A DNA stretch of 64,000 bases from Streptomyces brevispora (GCF_007829885.1 NZ_VIWW01000001.1:3224001-3288000), one strand, 5' to 3'. Numbered from the stretch's first letter, positions 8,630 to 17,398 are shown. A program made the numbers and translations. Notes: generated by a model from the letters alone, not told the origin.

Positions 8630-9358
8630 TCACTTCTTCGCACCCATTTCCTGGGCCAGCCCGAGGAACCCCCTGCCGACGCCAAGAGGAGGTGAGGAGC
8701 TGTAGCGCTTCGCTTCGATCGCCGCGACGAGCTTGCCGGTCCGTGGGTGCACCCTGGCCTGCCGGCTCCGCTCGGCTTCCTTGTAGTCGATGATGGCGAC
8801 GTCGCATTCGTGTGCAACCTTAGAGTTGGCGGTGACGACGTACACGCCGAGGTGGACCTCCAGTTGCTTCCGGATGCCGGGGAAGCTGACCAGGATGTAG
8901 GTGAAGGTGCCCGACCAGAGGTTTCCCGGGGACCTGCGAAAGCGCAGCGCAGTGGCTGGAGTCGTGCCGTCCTGCGTGAGCATCGTGGTCCCGCCGGCCG
9001 CCCTCGCGGCATCGAGGCACAGCGTCAGCCCCGGGTCACCGAACTCGATGGTCAGCTCCATCCCGTGAGCCTCAGCTACGTCTAGCGCGGCCTTGCGCGA
9101 TGCGTACATGGTCTCGGCGAGCGTCAGGAGGGCCCCACGGATGAGTTCGATGTTCTCGTCGTCCGTGTACGGAATCACCGCGACGTCGGACTCCTCAAGG
9201 CGTAGCAGTTTCCTCTCCGCCAGCCGACTGGCACGTGCCGCGTACTGGCTCGCCTGCTCCTGCTTGAGCTTCTCCTCCGAGACTGCCCGACCCTGCCGGA
9301 CTTCTTGATCCAGCTGACTCGCCAGATCCCCCAGCTCGGCCTCTTTGAGCTGCTCCAT
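8630..9358 (-). CDS. Hypothetical protein with PD-(D/E)XK nuclease-like motif, possibly prematurely stopped
   Basis: 242 residues from ATG 9358. The N-terminus is a charged coiled coil (about 1-55, rich in E, K, Q and R). Towards the C-terminus, HECDVAIIDY followed by GKLVAAIEAKRY gives the D...ExK spacing of PD-(D/E)XK nucleases. The frame stops at TGA 8630 just after AQEMGAKK, yet the same frame continues for 52 sense codons (NLGALIAGRPSESYPELLPG, then RLRSQLDQAIRNWKNKR) to TGA at 8471. That continuation looks like genuine protein, so a nonsense mutation or sequence error is likely. It faces away from the CoiA-like gene. No family name is assigned. Confidence 0.65.
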   Translation of the reverse strand: MEQLKEAELGDLASQLDQEVRQGRAVSEEKLKQEQASQYAARASRLAERKLLRLEESDVAVIPYTDDENIELIRGALLTLAETMYASRKAALDVAEAHGMELTIEFGDPGLTLCLDAARAAGGTTMLTQDGTTPATALRFRRSPGNLWSGTFTYILVSFPGIRKQLEVHLGVYVVTANSKVAHECDVAIIDYKEAERSRQARVHPRTGKLVAAIEAKRYSSSPPLGVGRGFLGLAQEMGAKK

Positions 9359-9563
9359 GATGTGTGTACTGATCGCTTCCGAAAGACACGCGGTCCCTCC
9401 CCAAGTCTCCTTCCAGGACTGTACTCAGGGGCACCGACAGGCGAGGGCGGGTTGATCGACATCAGCCGATCGGGGCCGGACGCCTCCGGCGGAAGCGCGA
9501 GCGAGCCGCCGCCTTTCACCACGCACTCTGTTGGAGACTCACCGCCGTTCCTATGGTGGAGAA
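9359..9563. promoter_or_regulatory. Divergent promoter region
   Basis: The 205-bp gap separates the start of the minus-strand nuclease-like gene (9358) from the plus-strand CoiA-like gene (9564), so it must hold both promoters. No clear -35/-10 pair or operator stands out. Confidence 0.4.
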
Positions 9564-10826
9564 ATGGCAAATGTGGTGTGGCACACCGGATATGGCCTAG
9601 AGATCAATCTGTCACTGTCTGACCTCGGTCACCCGGGGCGTCCCGATCTGTTGCGGGAGATCACCGCGAGCGTCGCCGAACGCGACCCGCAGCTGCTCGA
9701 ATGCCTCGCGCACCATGACGGCCGCGACTGTCTGTCGGAGTCGGGCGGCAAGTCGCCGTGGATGTTCATCCGCCGAGGCCGCGTCGGGGGCCGTCGGCCG
9801 CTCGTCGCCTCGCACCTGCCGGTCACGCACAAGGCCACACCGGCGGAGAGCGAGCAGCACAAGGCCACGAAGGAGCGGGTCGTCGAGACCGCCTCGCGCT
9901 ACGGCCTGGACGCCGATGCCGAGGTGCCTACGGCAAACCGCCGGAGCATCTCCGACGCCCTCGTCACCGGCCCCGGAGGTATACGCATCGGGTGGGAGAT
10001 CCAGTACCACCACCTGAGCCCGAGCAGCGTGCACCGTCGCTCGGCCAACGCCGTGCAGCAGGACATCACTCCGTTGTGGGTCGCGAAGGACCGGACGGCT
10101 TCCCTTATAGACCGGGCGCCCTGGGCACGCGTGGACGACATGCCCTGGAGGGATATCGCCGGCGGGAAGGAGATGGTGATCCGCGGTGGCTACCGCCACC
10201 TCCAGGTCTGGAAATGCGTGGCCAGCAGCGAGCGCCACTGTCTGTTGACCGATGGCGCCGGTCACTGTGGCGAGGTTCACTCGGACTGGTTCCTGCCCGC
10301 CCTGTGCCTGCCGGAGAAGAAGGCGGTGCACCTCGAAGACCTTGTGCTGTCGAGCGCGACGGGGGAGAGCGTTCCGGTCTACGTGCCCAATCGGGGGAGC
10401 GGCCGGTCAGGGCGGCACATGTGGGTCTCGGCGGCCGACTGCGAGCGCTGGCTGGAGATGGTCGGCGAGAAGACTCCTCTTCCCGAGGCGCCGGGGCAAG
10501 AAGATGACGACAAGATCACCTTCGACGAGCAGGAGATCGACCTAAACTGCCGAGCGGGTGAGGAGGGTTGGTTCGTCAGCGACGCACGGCCCATTCGAGA
10601 CCTGGGGCAGCCGACCGGCGGATTCACCCTGCCTCGGATGCCGGCACGGCGGTCGCGGAACCCCATGCTGATCTTGCCCGTCGAGCGGGCTGCTGCCTCT
10701 GCGGCACTGGGCTGTCCGCCGTGGGAGCTGGGGCCGTGCACGCGATGTGACCAGCTGATGCGCCGGTACGGGCGGGACGCGGCCATGTTCTGCGGCGTGT
10801 GCCGTGAGCTCCTGAACGCTCGGTAG
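9564..10826 (+). CDS. CoiA-like nuclease-domain protein with C-terminal zinc ribbon
   Basis: 420 residues from ATG 9564; TTG 9531 is in frame as an alternative. The middle resembles the CoiA/PD-(D/E)XK competence-nuclease family: HKATKERVVETASRYGLDAD, then SISDALVTGPGGIRIGWEIQ with the Asp and Glu-Ile-Gln expected at the catalytic site, then HRRSANAVQQDITPLW. The C-terminus has two CxxC pairs (PCTRCDQL, FCGVCREL), probably a zinc ribbon. CoiA proteins act on incoming DNA in competent Firmicutes; in Streptomyces mobile elements the role is unknown. Fragments of its tail recur before both toxin cassettes. It ends 26 bp before the TGCAAC repeats of att3. Confidence 0.65.
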   Translation: MANVVWHTGYGLEINLSLSDLGHPGRPDLLREITASVAERDPQLLECLAHHDGRDCLSESGGKSPWMFIRRGRVGGRRPLVASHLPVTHKATPAESEQHKATKERVVETASRYGLDADAEVPTANRRSISDALVTGPGGIRIGWEIQYHHLSPSSVHRRSANAVQQDITPLWVAKDRTASLIDRAPWARVDDMPWRDIAGGKEMVIRGGYRHLQVWKCVASSERHCLLTDGAGHCGEVHSDWFLPALCLPEKKAVHLEDLVLSSATGESVPVYVPNRGSGRSGRHMWVSAADCERWLEMVGEKTPLPEAPGQEDDDKITFDEQEIDLNCRAGEEGWFVSDARPIRDLGQPTGGFTLPRMPARRSRNPMLILPVERAAASAALGCPPWELGPCTRCDQLMRRYGRDAAMFCGVCRELLNAR

Positions 10827-10874
10827 GCCGCGGCGGCCTGCTGGCGACAACTGCAACCAAAACTGCAACCACCA

Positions 10875-10991
10875 ACGTCGAAGGCCCCCGCAGCGAGCTG
10901 CGGGGGCCTTCGACGTATTGCCCGGTGAGAGCAATGGCGGAGGATACGAGATTCGAACTCGTGAGGGGTTGCCCCCAACACGCTTTCCAAA
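10875..10991. repeat. att-like direct repeat 3
   Basis: Same 116-bp module as repeats 1 and 4, with the gcccccgcag hairpin terminator, ending at ttccaa (10990). The left arms are a variant pair, TGCAAC at 10852 and 10864; the right arms are TGAGAC at 11087 and 11099, all with 12-bp periodicity. The rest of the gap from 10827 to 11443 has no convincing gene; 10992-11135 copies the right flank of repeat 2. Confidence 0.9.
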
Positions 10992-11443
10992 TGTTCGTCT
11001 GGCTGTCCGGTGGGGGCCGTGCCAGTCCTGGCCTGCGGAGGAGTACACGAGCCGGCCCCGTCCGAACAGGCTCGGACGAAGGTGAATGAGACCACGAATG
11101 AGACCAGCTCTGGCCGGCTGCCAGTGATCACTGCGAGCGGAATGCGGTGACGAGCAGGCGGCGGATCCAGGCACTGCCCCTCCCAGTCCGGCTCGTGTTC
11201 CCGGACTGCTGATCTGGTTGGTCGGAGTCGCGGTCGCAGCGGGTCGCAGCGGCGGCAACGAGCATCTGCCCGCTGACCGCCAGCAACAGGGGAGACGGCG
11301 CCAAGGGGCTATCACGTCGGGGAAGTTCGTGGTGGGGCATGGCGTCTACGCTCGCCCGCGGCGCCCGCTGCGGTCCAACACCTGTCCCGTCCGCATTCAC
11401 GCACTTGCGTTGTCAGTGCCGTCCGCGACGGTAGATTGCCCGG

Positions 11444-12418
11444 GTGTCCCGCGACTTCGACCCCCGTCTCCTGCGCGCCTTCGTCACCACCGCCGAGGAA
11501 CTCCATTTCACGCGCGCCGCCACCCGGCTGTACGTGGCTCAGCAGGCACTTAGCCGGGACATCCGCCGTCTCGAACACGAGCTGGGCGGCGCGCTGTTCG
11601 TACGCACCACTCGCCACGTCCGCCTCACCGCCGAGGGAGCGCGGCTGCTGCCGTACGCCAGGCGCGTGCTCGCCGCACACGAGGCGTTCTCCATCGCCGC
11701 CTCGGCGCGCGAGCAACGGCCGCTCCTCGTCGACGTCGGAGCCCGGGCGGCCACCGGGCACGAGGTGCTGGAGGAGACCCGGCGCGCCCACCCCGAACTG
11801 GAACTCGTCGCCCGCTTCCACAGCGGCCTCACCGGCGCCGCCCAGGAAATCCTCGACGGCCGTCTCGACGCCTCCTTCGGGCGGTTCGCCGGAATTGCCC
11901 CCGTCGTGGCCGCACGGCTCGACCACCTCCCGGTCCGTTACGAGCGGATGGCCGTGCTCCTGCCCGACGACCATGCCCTGTGCGCGAGCGACCGCATCCC
12001 GCTGAAGGCTCTCGCCGGCCGGACCCTCTACGCGGCGGCGGGCAACCAGTCCGCCGCCGAGTGGACCGACCTCGCCACCCGGCTGTTCGCCGGGCACGGC
12101 ATTCATCTGGCGGATCCCTTCCCGGAGATCGAGGGCCCGGAGGAGTTCATGCGCGTCGTACGGAAACGGGGCTGGTGGGTGCTGGCGAGCACGGAGTTCA
12201 TCGACGTCCCCGGCATGGCCCTGCGCCTACTGAGCGACCCCGTGCCCCTCTCGCCCCTCTCTCTGGTCTGGCGCGCCGGCCTCGACCACCTGGCCCTCGA
12301 CGCCCTCGCCGACACCGCACGGCGGCTCGCGCGAGAGCACCACTGGCTTGACCTGCCTTCGAACGCATGGCTGCCACCGGAGGACAGGACGGCCATGCAG
12401 GACGGTGTCGTGCTCTAG
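11444..12418 (+). CDS. LysR-family transcriptional regulator
   Basis: 324 residues from GTG 11444. The N-terminal winged helix-turn-helix is typical (FDPRLLRAFVTTAEELHFTR, AATRLYVAQQALSRDIRRLE, GGALFVRTTRHVRLTAEG), followed by the effector-binding domain from about residue 90. LysR proteins usually control a divergent neighbour; here the left side is att3 debris, so the target gene has probably been lost or lies elsewhere. Codon use looks like the host chromosome. No strong ribosome-binding site is seen at the GTG, though alignment to family starts supports it. Confidence 0.85.
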   Translation: MSRDFDPRLLRAFVTTAEELHFTRAATRLYVAQQALSRDIRRLEHELGGALFVRTTRHVRLTAEGARLLPYARRVLAAHEAFSIAASAREQRPLLVDVGARAATGHEVLEETRRAHPELELVARFHSGLTGAAQEILDGRLDASFGRFAGIAPVVAARLDHLPVRYERMAVLLPDDHALCASDRIPLKALAGRTLYAAAGNQSAAEWTDLATRLFAGHGIHLADPFPEIEGPEEFMRVVRKRGWWVLASTEFIDVPGMALRLLSDPVPLSPLSLVWRAGLDHLALDALADTARRLAREHHWLDLPSNAWLPPEDRTAMQDGVVL

Positions 12419-12424
12419 AGCGAG

Positions 12425-12697
12425 AGGCGCCGGGGCCGGAGGACGACGCCGAGATCACCTTCGCCGAGCGCGAGATCGACCTGGGACACGCTGAGGCATC
12501 CTGCTCGAGGACCTGGTGGAGCCAAGCCGCCAACGTCCTTCCAGCACCTACCCGCCGGTCTGAGGCAGGAGACTGATTGGGAATGAAGCGCATCCAGCCG
12601 ACCGAGACGCATGGGATCTGGCTCTTGCCCTCGACCAAGCACTCCCATAGCATTTCGTTCGCTACTGCGAATTCAATCTAGCTGTGGGGGGTGCGTC
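12425..12697 (+). promoter_or_regulatory. CoiA-gene tail remnant and leader of the second toxin cassette
   Basis: Positions 12425-12483 resemble the coding sequence at 10490-10550 (PEDDAEITFAEREIDL against QEDDDKITFDEQEIDL). From about 12550 the sequence matches the leader of the first cassette, including the palindrome at 12657-12672 (gttcgc-tact-gcgaat). Two cassettes sharing leader and N-terminal region but not the toxin end points to module exchange. Confidence 0.6.
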
Positions 12698-14801
12698 GTG
12701 GCGTTGTTAATGGTGGCGGCTGCCGTGTGGGGTGTGGTGCAGCTGTTTGCGTTGGCGTGGCCCACGCGGTCGGTGCGGTTGTCTACGGTGTTGCTGGCCC
12801 TGATGGTGGGTGTGTACGGGTGCGGCGTGGTGGTGGCGCTTGTGGAGGTGGCCTACACCCGCCTGTATGCGGATGGTTCAGGGCTTCCGGTGGCAGAGGT
12901 GGTGGACACCACCAGTTACACGGTGGCGCCATGGGTGGAGGAGTTGATCAAACTCTGCCCGTTGTTGCTGGCCGGGCTGTATGCCAAGGTGCGTCGACAG
13001 TGGGGGCTGTCGGACTTCGTGGTGCTCGGCTCAGCACTGGGGGCCGGGTTCGGACTGTTGGAGGCTTTGCTGCGATTTGCAGCTGAAGCCAAGCGGGCCA
13101 TCCCCCGCGCCCATGGCGGCTGGGTGATCCCCGATGGACTGTCCCCGCCGTATGTGCCCGGCCCACACCAGGTGTTCACCAGTTGGCTTCCGGCCCCGTT
13201 CGCTACCTTGGAGATGGGCCAGGAGGCTGCCTCTGCGACGTTCTCACATCTGGTGTGGACGGCCTTGGCGGGCCTCGGCGTTGGGGGTGTTGCTGCGCGG
13301 CCGCGGCTGGATACGGGTGTTGGCGGTGGTGCCGGTAGCGGCCGCGATCGGGTACCACACGCTGAACAACTATGCGGCCCAGCACTATGACGCCACCGGC
13401 GCGGCGGATTGGCTGGAGAAGCTGGACGCCAAGTCGTGGCTGATGCCACTGGTCTGCCTGACCACGGCCATGATCGTTGACTTGCGCCAACTGCACCACG
13501 GTAAAAATCGAATACCTGGCGTGCTGCTGGCCGGCGAACGCGAGGCCGGCGACAGCCCCGCTGCCCTCATCCGCTACGCCGCATGGCGCCTGCCTTGGAC
13601 CGTGCTGATCGCTGTTCGTTTCGTACGGCTGCGCCGCGCGCTGTGCTACATGACCGCCCTCGCCCCGGCTACGGAGACCGAGGAGCTGCGCCGCCTGACC
13701 GCGAACATCGCCGCCCGCATCGACACCTCCGACCGTGAAGATGCCTGGCAAGGTCTGGACATCCAGGGGCAGTTGAAAAAGACCCGCGCCGGCAGCGGAC
13801 GCTGGAGATGGCAACTGGTCATTCCCTGTCTCCTGGCTCTGCCCTCTCTGATCTTCCTAGGTATCGGATCGTTCCACTCCACCTCTGGTTTGCAGACGTA
13901 TATCGCCACTGGACCGCGCCCTAAGATCCTTCTCTATTGCGCTATGGCGGCCTTGGCCTGGATCGCCTGGCAACTGACCGCCCTGCTCCGCACCTGGCGG
14001 GCTACTGCGGCCCAACCCATCGGTGAGCAAGTGGCCCTACACCGCTTCCGCATCACCACTGCCCTGGGTTCCGCCGCCGCCGGAGCATTCATGCTCTACC
14101 GCGGCCTGGGTGGCACCGACGTCACCACCGACACGCTCCTCTCCCCGGCCCATCTACTGGAAGCCCTCGACCGGACTCTCTTCTGGGTCGGACTCCTTCT
14201 CTTTCTGGTCGCCCTGGCCGCACTCATCGGCCCTGGTACCGGTCTTGCCGGTCTGGCCCTCGCCGGCGGGGGCGCCTTGGGCGCCCTGACCGTCCAGGCC
14301 GCAGTCAACGCAGCTCTCCTGGGCTCCGCGGGCATCGTCCTCATGGGGGCAAGCGCCAACGGAGGCTTCGAAGGCACGGAAGGCGAGCGGGCGGGGAGGG
14401 GTAGTGAAGGGAAGGGCAGCAGAGAGGGCAGCATCGATGAGACGGAAAAGAAATTCGATCCAATGGAACGAGAGGTAGCTGAACTACTGAAATCCGAAGG
14501 GAGGCATGTCCGGGCGCAAGTGGAAGCTACTGAGGATGGAGTGCGACGAGCTGATGCATTCGTGGACGGGGTTGAGACTGAATTCAAGAGTCTCGATCCT
14601 GGAGCAAGCTCAGGTACGGTGAAGAATCAACTTAACAAGGCCAAGGGGCAGGCGCGTCATGCAATTATTGACGCACGAGGAAGTGGTCTTAGCGAGGAAG
14701 CCGCCAGGGAGGGGGTCGGCAAGTTTTTCCGTAACAACCCGCCGGGTCGAATGGATGGCATTCGTGTCGTCGGTGACAACTTCAACCTCACTTATCCATA
14801 G
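12698..14801 (+). pseudogene. PrsW-like protease/CdiA-type nuclease toxin, frameshifted in a G tract
   Basis: GTG 12698 opens a frame nearly identical to the protein at 5247 (E-E, GFGLLEA and SHLVWTAL motifs intact). At 13283-13287 there are five G where the other copy has four, so the frame shifts; the correct frame then runs to 14801. Downstream the shared membrane part continues to ASANGGF, then a new C-terminus of about 140 residues follows a Gly/Ser/Glu-rich linker. It contains RRADAFVDGVETEFKSLDPG, the D...ExK signature of CdiA-type tRNA/DNA nucleases, with a trailing KNQLNKAKGQARHAIIDARG typical of that family. The shift could be decay, slippage switching or an error. The immunity gene follows at once. 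Confidence 0.8.
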
Positions 14802-14809
14802 GAGGATCC

Positions 14810-15178
14810 ATGAGTATCACCCACACCATCTTTATTAGCCCCGGCCAGCCAGTAGAAAGGCTGATTTCCGACATCGGATCCGCTTGCGGGTCCCTGTTGC
14901 ATGTCAAGACGCCCGGATATATTGACTACAGTGTCTCTCTTGGTCATGCAGCTGTTGAAGTGGAGCTGTCACATGATTACGAAGAGGACCACGGTATCCG
15001 ATTCGAGGACTATGACGCGCTGATCACTGTCCGGGACTTCGACAGCGACGTTCAGCGACAAGAGCAGATCGCAGCAGATATCTTTCGAAATCTGACACGC
15101 CTCGACACGTATCGCATGGTCCTCGTTCGGGACTTCCAGCGACTTCTAGATTCGGCGACGCCTTCTCGGCTCCGTTGA
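14810..15178 (+). CDS. Candidate immunity protein for the CdiA-type toxin
   Basis: 122 residues from ATG 14810, eight bases after the toxin stop, with an AGGAGGA-like site overlapping the stop region. The protein is soluble and acidic (VEVELSHDYEEDHGIRFEDY), with no signal or membrane helix, in line with a cytosolic antitoxin against an incoming nuclease. I cannot place it in a numbered immunity family. Its first 40 codons are duplicated at 942, joined to the same toxin tail, which supports toxin and immunity moving as one unit. Confidence 0.7.
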   Translation: MSITHTIFISPGQPVERLISDIGSACGSLLHVKTPGYIDYSVSLGHAAVEVELSHDYEEDHGIRFEDYDALITVRDFDSDVQRQEQIAADIFRNLTRLDTYRMVLVRDFQRLLDSATPSRLR

Positions 15179-15604
15179 TTCCGAAATCGTTGAATGGGGC
15201 TGTTGACGGCGTGCGGCTGGGGAACCTATACAGTGCTTCTGGTTACCGTTCGCGGCGCATCCGGCTGCTGCGTCGAATGTGTGTCCACAGCATTGAGGCC
15301 ACTTGGGGCAGCAGCCGGATGCGTCGAATTCTCACGAGTGATGCTGTGGAACTGTGCTCCACCCTCCAGTAGTCCTGAGAATTCTGCGCTCGCCGAGTCA
15401 GTGAAGGCGAAAATGGAGGCGACAGCTTAGGTCAGATGCCTTGAACGAGTACAGGGAGGAATGCCGGTGGTTACGACCAACGATAGCGCGCAGCCGATCA
15501 TGAGGTGTTGGCCCGGCTTGAAAGCACACTGCCTTGGCCAGCGCGGTTGCAAGTTCCCGGGTCGTGCGGAGAGCAATGCTCAAGGGATTCCGCTGGGGCA
15601 CGTA
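15179..15604. other. Non-coding stretch with a 15-bp inverted repeat
   Basis: No convincing gene. gcatccggctgctgc (15257-15271) and its exact complement (15308-15322) flank a 36-bp loop; both arms are followed by gtcgaat on the same strand. The feature is compatible with a mobile-element scar or regulatory hairpin. Confidence 0.4.
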
Positions 15605-16174
15605 ATGAGCATGAACGGATCGATGGCGAAGTGGGCATGTTCGGTGGCCGAGGCGGAGCTGCGTGAGTCCCTTCCTCGTCGATGGATGCACTCGCAAGGG
15701 GTTGCGCGGCGCGCGGCCGAGCTGACTGAACTCCTGGGTGGTGACGCGGACCTGCTGGCTTCTGCCGCCGTGCTTCACGACGTGGGCTACGCACCGCGGC
15801 TGGCAGCGACAGGCTTTCATCCGCTGGATGGTGCCCGGTTTCTTCGTGACGACCATGCTGCGGATGAGCGGCTGGTGCGGTTGGTGGCGAACCACTCGTT
15901 GGCGTTGCTGGAGGCGGAGGAGCGCGGGCTACGGGGCGATCTGGAAGCCGAATTTCCGCTGCTCGACGACCACCGGCTCGTGGATGCCTTGGTGTATTGC
16001 GACATGACGACGACGCCTGACGGGAACGGCACGTCTGCCGAGGGCCGGCTGGAGGAGATCATGGATCGTTACGGTGCGGACAGCCTGGTGGGGCGGTTCA
16101 TCCGTCGAGCGTCGTCGGACATCCTCGCGGCCGTGGGGCGCGTGGAGGCGGCGTTGGCGGCTCAGCCCAGGTAG
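15605..16174 (+). CDS. HD-domain metal-dependent phosphohydrolase
   Basis: 189 residues from ATG 15605 (ATGs at 15611 and 15623 also fit). Motifs: RRWMHSQGVARRAAEL (first His), AAVLHDVGYAPRL (HD pair), a central VANHSLALLEAEERGLR, and LVDALVYCDMTTTPDG, the late Asp of the fold. HD proteins hydrolyse phosphate esters, often nucleotides, with divalent metal; the substrate is unknown. The paralogue at 8051 lies after the other toxin cassette but is cut short, so this copy shows the full length. Confidence 0.8.
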   Translation: MSMNGSMAKWACSVAEAELRESLPRRWMHSQGVARRAAELTELLGGDADLLASAAVLHDVGYAPRLAATGFHPLDGARFLRDDHAADERLVRLVANHSLALLEAEERGLRGDLEAEFPLLDDHRLVDALVYCDMTTTPDGNGTSAEGRLEEIMDRYGADSLVGRFIRRASSDILAAVGRVEAALAAQPR

Positions 16175-16629
16175 GGGTAGGTGCCGGCGAGGTAGTCGCC
16201 GATCTGCTGGCGCATGCTCGGGTGGATGTCGTACTGGTCCAGGTCGCTCGGCTGGACGTAGCGGACGCCGTCGGCTTCGTCGTTGATCGTGGGTTCGCCG
16301 CCTACGGGGCGGCCGATGTAGGTGTTCTCGTACTGCTGGCGGATCTCGCCGTCGGTGTAGGCCACGATGTGGTTCGGGTTCGTGTAGACCCCCAAGAATC
16401 CGGTGATCTCGGCGATGATCCCGGTCTCTTCCAGGCATTCACGCACGGCGCACTGGGCGGCGGTCTCGCCGATGTCCTGGGCTCCTCCGGGCAGGGCCCA
16501 TTGGCCGGTGTCCCGGCGGCGCTGGAGGAGTATGGCGCCGTTGTCGTCGACCACGAGCAGGTTGTTGGCGGGGATGAGCGTGTTCGCCTTGGGGGCCTTG
16601 GGGTCGTTGTAGTACTCAGTCCTGCCCAT
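16162..16629 (-). CDS. Nudix hydrolase
   Basis: 155 residues from ATG 16629. The Nudix box is complete: GGAQDIGETAAQCAVRECLE followed by ETGI, with the G-x5-E-x7-REUxEExGU pattern. Preceding residues LLVVDDNGAILLQRRRDTGQ are the usual first strands. Nudix enzymes cleave nucleoside diphosphates linked to another group; the substrate cannot be read from sequence. The start lies inside the last codons of the upstream regulator gene (14-bp overlap), so the two are one transcript. The stop overlaps the convergent HD gene by 13 bp. Confidence 0.9.
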   Translation of the reverse strand: MGRTEYYNDPKAPKANTLIPANNLLVVDDNGAILLQRRRDTGQWALPGGAQDIGETAAQCAVRECLEETGIIAEITGFLGVYTNPNHIVAYTDGEIRQQYENTYIGRPVGGEPTINDEADGVRYVQPSDLDQYDIHPSMRQQIGDYLAGTYPYLG

Positions 16630-17398
16630 GTGGCGAGGGCCCCTCCTGGTCGGGTGTCCAGGGCCGTGCGGTGGCCCAGACAGCTTCGAAACTCTGAGCG
16701 TAGTTGTCGAACCAGCCCGCCGTGTCTGCTCTGCGGAGATGGAGGAGGGGGTTGGCGCTGGCCGGCTGGCCCCAGACGTGCGGGTTGATCAGAAGGTCAT
16801 CGTCGTACCGGAACATGGAGGTGTAGAGCGTGGTGTCGTGCAGGCGCACCTCGCAGCCGGCCTCGGACAACAGGGGCCGGTAGTAGGTGAGGGAAGCGCG
16901 GATTTTGGCGGCGAGTGTGTCGCCGATTCCTTCTTCGTGGCCGCGGATTGCTGCGGCCTGGCCCTTCGAGTCGCCGAGGCAAAGCCGCACTCGCACCCCG
17001 CTCGATGCGCGCTCGGCGAGCATCTTGGCGACGTGAGGGTTGGACTGGGCGAAGAAGGTGCCGGAGAAGACGAGGACGCTGATCTGCTCCTGGGCGCCAT
17101 TGAGTAGCGACAGCCACGTGTCTCGCGGGACGCTCGCCCGATTCTGGTAGGTCCCGACCAGCTCCTGCCCTGACTCTGCGAGCTGCTGCGCAGTGCTCGG
17201 CACCGGTGCGGGCCAGAGGAACAGTTCCTCGACCCGTAAGTGCTTGGCGAGACGGAAGCGGTGGCGAGGATGGGGAACGCGCCCGCCGAGCCACCGGCCA
17301 ACGGTCTTGGGGTCCACCTCGCAGACTTCGGCGAGTGACTCAGGTGGGATTCCGCGCTGGGCGAGCACGGAGTGCAATCGCTCGTTCACAGGGGCCAT
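16616..17398 (-). CDS. XRE-type regulator with a C-terminal phospholipase-D-like region
   Basis: 260 residues from ATG 17398. A helix-turn-helix covers residues about 5-60 (LAEVCEVDPKTVGRWLGGRV). The remainder (about 85-250) has WLSLLNGAQEQISVLVFSGT and GVRVRLCLGDSKG, as in XRE proteins whose second half resembles the PLD/DUF5919 fold; the catalytic HKD pair is not visible, so enzymatic activity is unlikely. It is co-transcribed with the overlapping Nudix gene and divergent from the HAD gene 90 bp away, which it may control. Such regulator/Nudix pairs recur in actinobacterial genomes; ligand unknown. Confidence 0.75.
   Translation of the reverse strand: MAPVNERLHSVLAQRGIPPESLAEVCEVDPKTVGRWLGGRVPHPRHRFRLAKHLRVEELFLWPAPVPSTAQQLAESGQELVGTYQNRASVPRDTWLSLLNGAQEQISVLVFSGTFFAQSNPHVAKMLAERASSGVRVRLCLGDSKGQAAAIRGHEEGIGDTLAAKIRASLTYYRPLLSEAGCEVRLHDTTLYTSMFRYDDDLLINPHVWGQPASANPLLHLRRADTAGWFDNYAQSFEAVWATARPWTPDQEGPSPHGQD

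Noticed and set aside
15194..15430. 78-codon frame after the second immunity gene
   Set aside because: Runs through an inverted repeat, Cys/Leu-rich without pattern, no ribosome-binding site.
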